A DNA stretch of 6,745 nt from an archaeon (GTDB lineage: Archaea; Aenigmatarchaeota; Aenigmatarchaeia; CG10238-14; SCSR01), in assembly GCA_004297575.1 (NCBI GenBank), contig SCSR01000074.1, positions 1 to 6,745 on the forward strand. The letters are read 5' to 3'. The position numbers and the translations under genes are program-made. A model generated the notes under the pieces. That model did no database searches. It saw only the letters and a list, made by a program, of their open reading frames with translations, and was not told the origin of the DNA. This document shows, in pieces, positions 5,962-6,745 of the stretch. Positions within the stretch are counted from its first letter, which is position 1; every line of letters starts with the position of its first letter.

Positions 5962-5970
5962 AATAAAGGT
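5962..5970 (-). promoter_or_regulatory. Possible TATA box of the polytopic membrane protein gene
   Basis: On the minus strand ACCTTTATT places a TTTATT core (5967 down to 5962) about 26 bases before the ATG at 5938. It lies immediately beside the nuclease start codon at 5971. It is a weak match to the archaeal TATA consensus, so the call rests on the spacing. Confidence 0.32.
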
Positions 5971-6408
5971 ATGCAGGTTGAAGACATTGCTTCGGGTGTT
6001 GACTGGCAGGGATTCGAGACTCTTGTTGCAGACATATTCCGGGCGCATGATTTCAAGGTAAAGCAGAATTTCAGGTTCAAGACATCCAGCAGGCATGAGA
6101 TTGACGTCATCGCAGTGGATGGCAGGTTCATGATATGCGTGGATTGCAAGCATTGGTCTGGAGGAAGGAGCAAGGTGTACGGGCTGAAGAGCGCGGTGAA
6201 GGATCAGCGGAAACGTGTGAGGGAGCTGCAGAGATTTTTGAAGAAGAACGTCGTGGCGAGAAAGATGCTCGGGACGGATAGCAAGGAAATGCTGCCGATG
6301 GTTGTCACGCTGATGGAAGAGGAAATGGTGAATGAAAGTGGCGTGTGGGTTGTCCCTGTTTCCAAGTTCAACAGTTTCTTGGCCGAGAAGGAGAATTATT
6401 TGACTTAA
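5971..6408 (+). CDS. Mrr/HJR-like PD-(D/E)xK nuclease (restriction-endonuclease-like)
   Basis: This 145-residue protein is a single nuclease domain. Visible motifs are GFETLVADIF (14-23, with the helix-1 Glu E16), a basic strand around FKVKQNFRF (28-36), then RHEIDVIA (41-48, D45) and ICVDCKHW (55-62, D58 and K60). Together E...D...DxK is the PD-(D/E)xK metal site of the Mrr/RecB/Holliday-resolvase-like superfamily. A helical region follows (KSAVKDQRKRVRELQRFLKK, 73-92), then a final strand-helix (VWVVPVSKFNSFL). The VDCKHW form is what I recall from stand-alone archaeal nucleases of this group. There is no methyltransferase or specificity subunit nearby, so a role in DNA repair or nucleic-acid turnover is more likely than restriction. 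The start is the ATG at 5971, just downstream of the divergent promoter region. TBP follows 59 bp downstream but has its own promoter. The substrate is unknown. Confidence 0.82.
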   Translation: MQVEDIASGVDWQGFETLVADIFRAHDFKVKQNFRFKTSSRHEIDVIAVDGRFMICVDCKHWSGGRSKVYGLKSAVKDQRKRVRELQRFLKKNVVARKMLGTDSKEMLPMVVTLMEEEMVNESGVWVVPVSKFNSFLAEKENYLT

Positions 6409-6432
6409 GCTATTATCGCAAGTAATAAAAAT

Positions 6433-6445
6433 AACTATTTAAATA
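6433..6445 (+). promoter_or_regulatory. BRE/TATA promoter of TBP
   Basis: AACTATTTAAATA lies in a strongly A-rich context. The palindromic core TATTTAAATA (6436-6445) ends 22 bases before the ATG at 6468, and its TTTAAATA part is centred 26.5 bases upstream. No Shine-Dalgarno motif is present, so a leaderless transcript is expected. It is the best consensus TATA box in the window, and it drives the gene for the protein that binds such boxes. Confidence 0.62.
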
Positions 6446-6467
6446 CTTTTCGCAACAATTATAAGCT

Positions 6468-6745
6468 ATGGCTTTTGGCATCCGCATCGAAAATATTGTC
6501 GCTTCTGCAACATTGAATGTCGAGGTGCCATTGGAAAAGGTCGTCTCGCAGCTGGAAGGCATGGAATATGAACCGGAACAGTTTCCGGGTGTCGTCTACA
6601 GAATGAAAGAGCCCAAGGCTGCTGCGTTGATTTTCGGTTCGGGAAAAATTGTTTGCACTGGAGCAAGGAATCTTGACGATGTAAAGGAAGTTTTCAAGAA
6701 AGTCATAGCTGTTATCCGCAAGACAGGCACTTCGGTGCCGCGTGA
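6468..6745 (+). CDS. tbp: TATA-binding protein (first half, runs off right edge)
   Basis: This is the archaeal general transcription factor that binds the TATA box and recruits TFB and RNA polymerase. Only the first 92 residues are in the window, roughly the first of the two pseudo-symmetric repeats. Diagnostic blocks are IRIENIVASATLNVEVPLEK (5-24), YEPEQFPGVVYRMKEPKAA (34-52) and ALIFGSGKIVCTGARN (53-68). The two DNA-intercalating phenylalanines of repeat 1 correspond to F39 and F56, 17 residues apart as in other TBPs. The start ATG at 6468 is fixed by the family alignment and by the promoter about 26 bases upstream. It is on the same strand as the nuclease gene but separated by its own promoter. 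The reading frame is open to the edge with no sign of disruption. Confidence 0.96.
   Translation, partial: MAFGIRIENIVASATLNVEVPLEKVVSQLEGMEYEPEQFPGVVYRMKEPKAAALIFGSGKIVCTGARNLDDVKEVFKKVIAVIRKTGTSVPR

Noticed and set aside
5099..6061. 320-aa plus-strand ORF opposite enolase and the polytopic membrane protein
   Set aside because: It lies antisense to two better-supported genes and runs into the nuclease start in another frame. It is rich in Asp, Glu, His and Val without domain pattern or hydrophobic core, and has no promoter. It is a shadow of codon bias on the other strand.
1..6745. CRISPR array, insertion sequence, toxin-antitoxin or defence island
   Set aside because: No spaced direct repeats, transposase motifs, terminal inverted repeats or paired toxin-antitoxin genes were seen. 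The Mrr-like nuclease alone does not make a defence locus.

Overview
The window is archaeal chromosome. It carries an archaeal/eukaryotic-type glycyl-tRNA synthetase (partial), a FEN1 flap endonuclease with a PCNA-binding tail, ribosomal protein L15e and TATA-binding protein (partial). Almost every gene has an AT-rich TATA-like box about 25 bases before its start codon and no Shine-Dalgarno motif, which points to mostly leaderless mRNAs. Tight packing, several small orphan membrane proteins and a shortened enolase suggest a reduced-genome euryarchaeal or DPANN-type lineage. That placement is an inference from style; no tree could be built.

Layout. Positions 1-1409 hold two minus-strand genes, FEN1 followed after 30 bp by glycyl-tRNA synthetase, which runs off the left edge. 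A 227-bp AT-rich spacer with a possible decayed micro-ORF leads to a plus-strand lipoprotein (1637-3082). This joins a TIM-barrel amidohydrolase to an archaeal surface-type beta domain and a Ser/Thr tail. It converges on a 68-aa two-helix membrane protein (3145-3351, minus), which is divergent from ribosomal protein L15e (3423-3938, plus). L15e is followed by an 85-aa membrane protein (3966-4223, plus), whose 3' end overlaps the 3' end of a divergent enolase (4183-5334, minus). Upstream of enolase on the same strand is a polytopic membrane protein with a DxDH...H...HxxxD pattern (5366-5938). Across a 32-bp divergent spacer lies an Mrr/HJR-like PD-(D/E)xK nuclease (5971-6408, plus), then TBP (6468 to the right edge).

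Functionally this is mainly informational housekeeping (translation, replication and repair, transcription initiation) plus glycolysis, mixed with uncharacterised envelope proteins. I see no tRNA or rRNA gene, insertion sequence, CRISPR array, toxin-antitoxin pair or other recognisable mobile or defence cassette. The most unusual items are the surface amidohydrolase architecture, the shortened enolase that keeps all its catalytic residues, the interlocked divergent promoters at 5936-5970, and the uncharacterised DxDH membrane protein. None of these amounts to a demonstrated new system.
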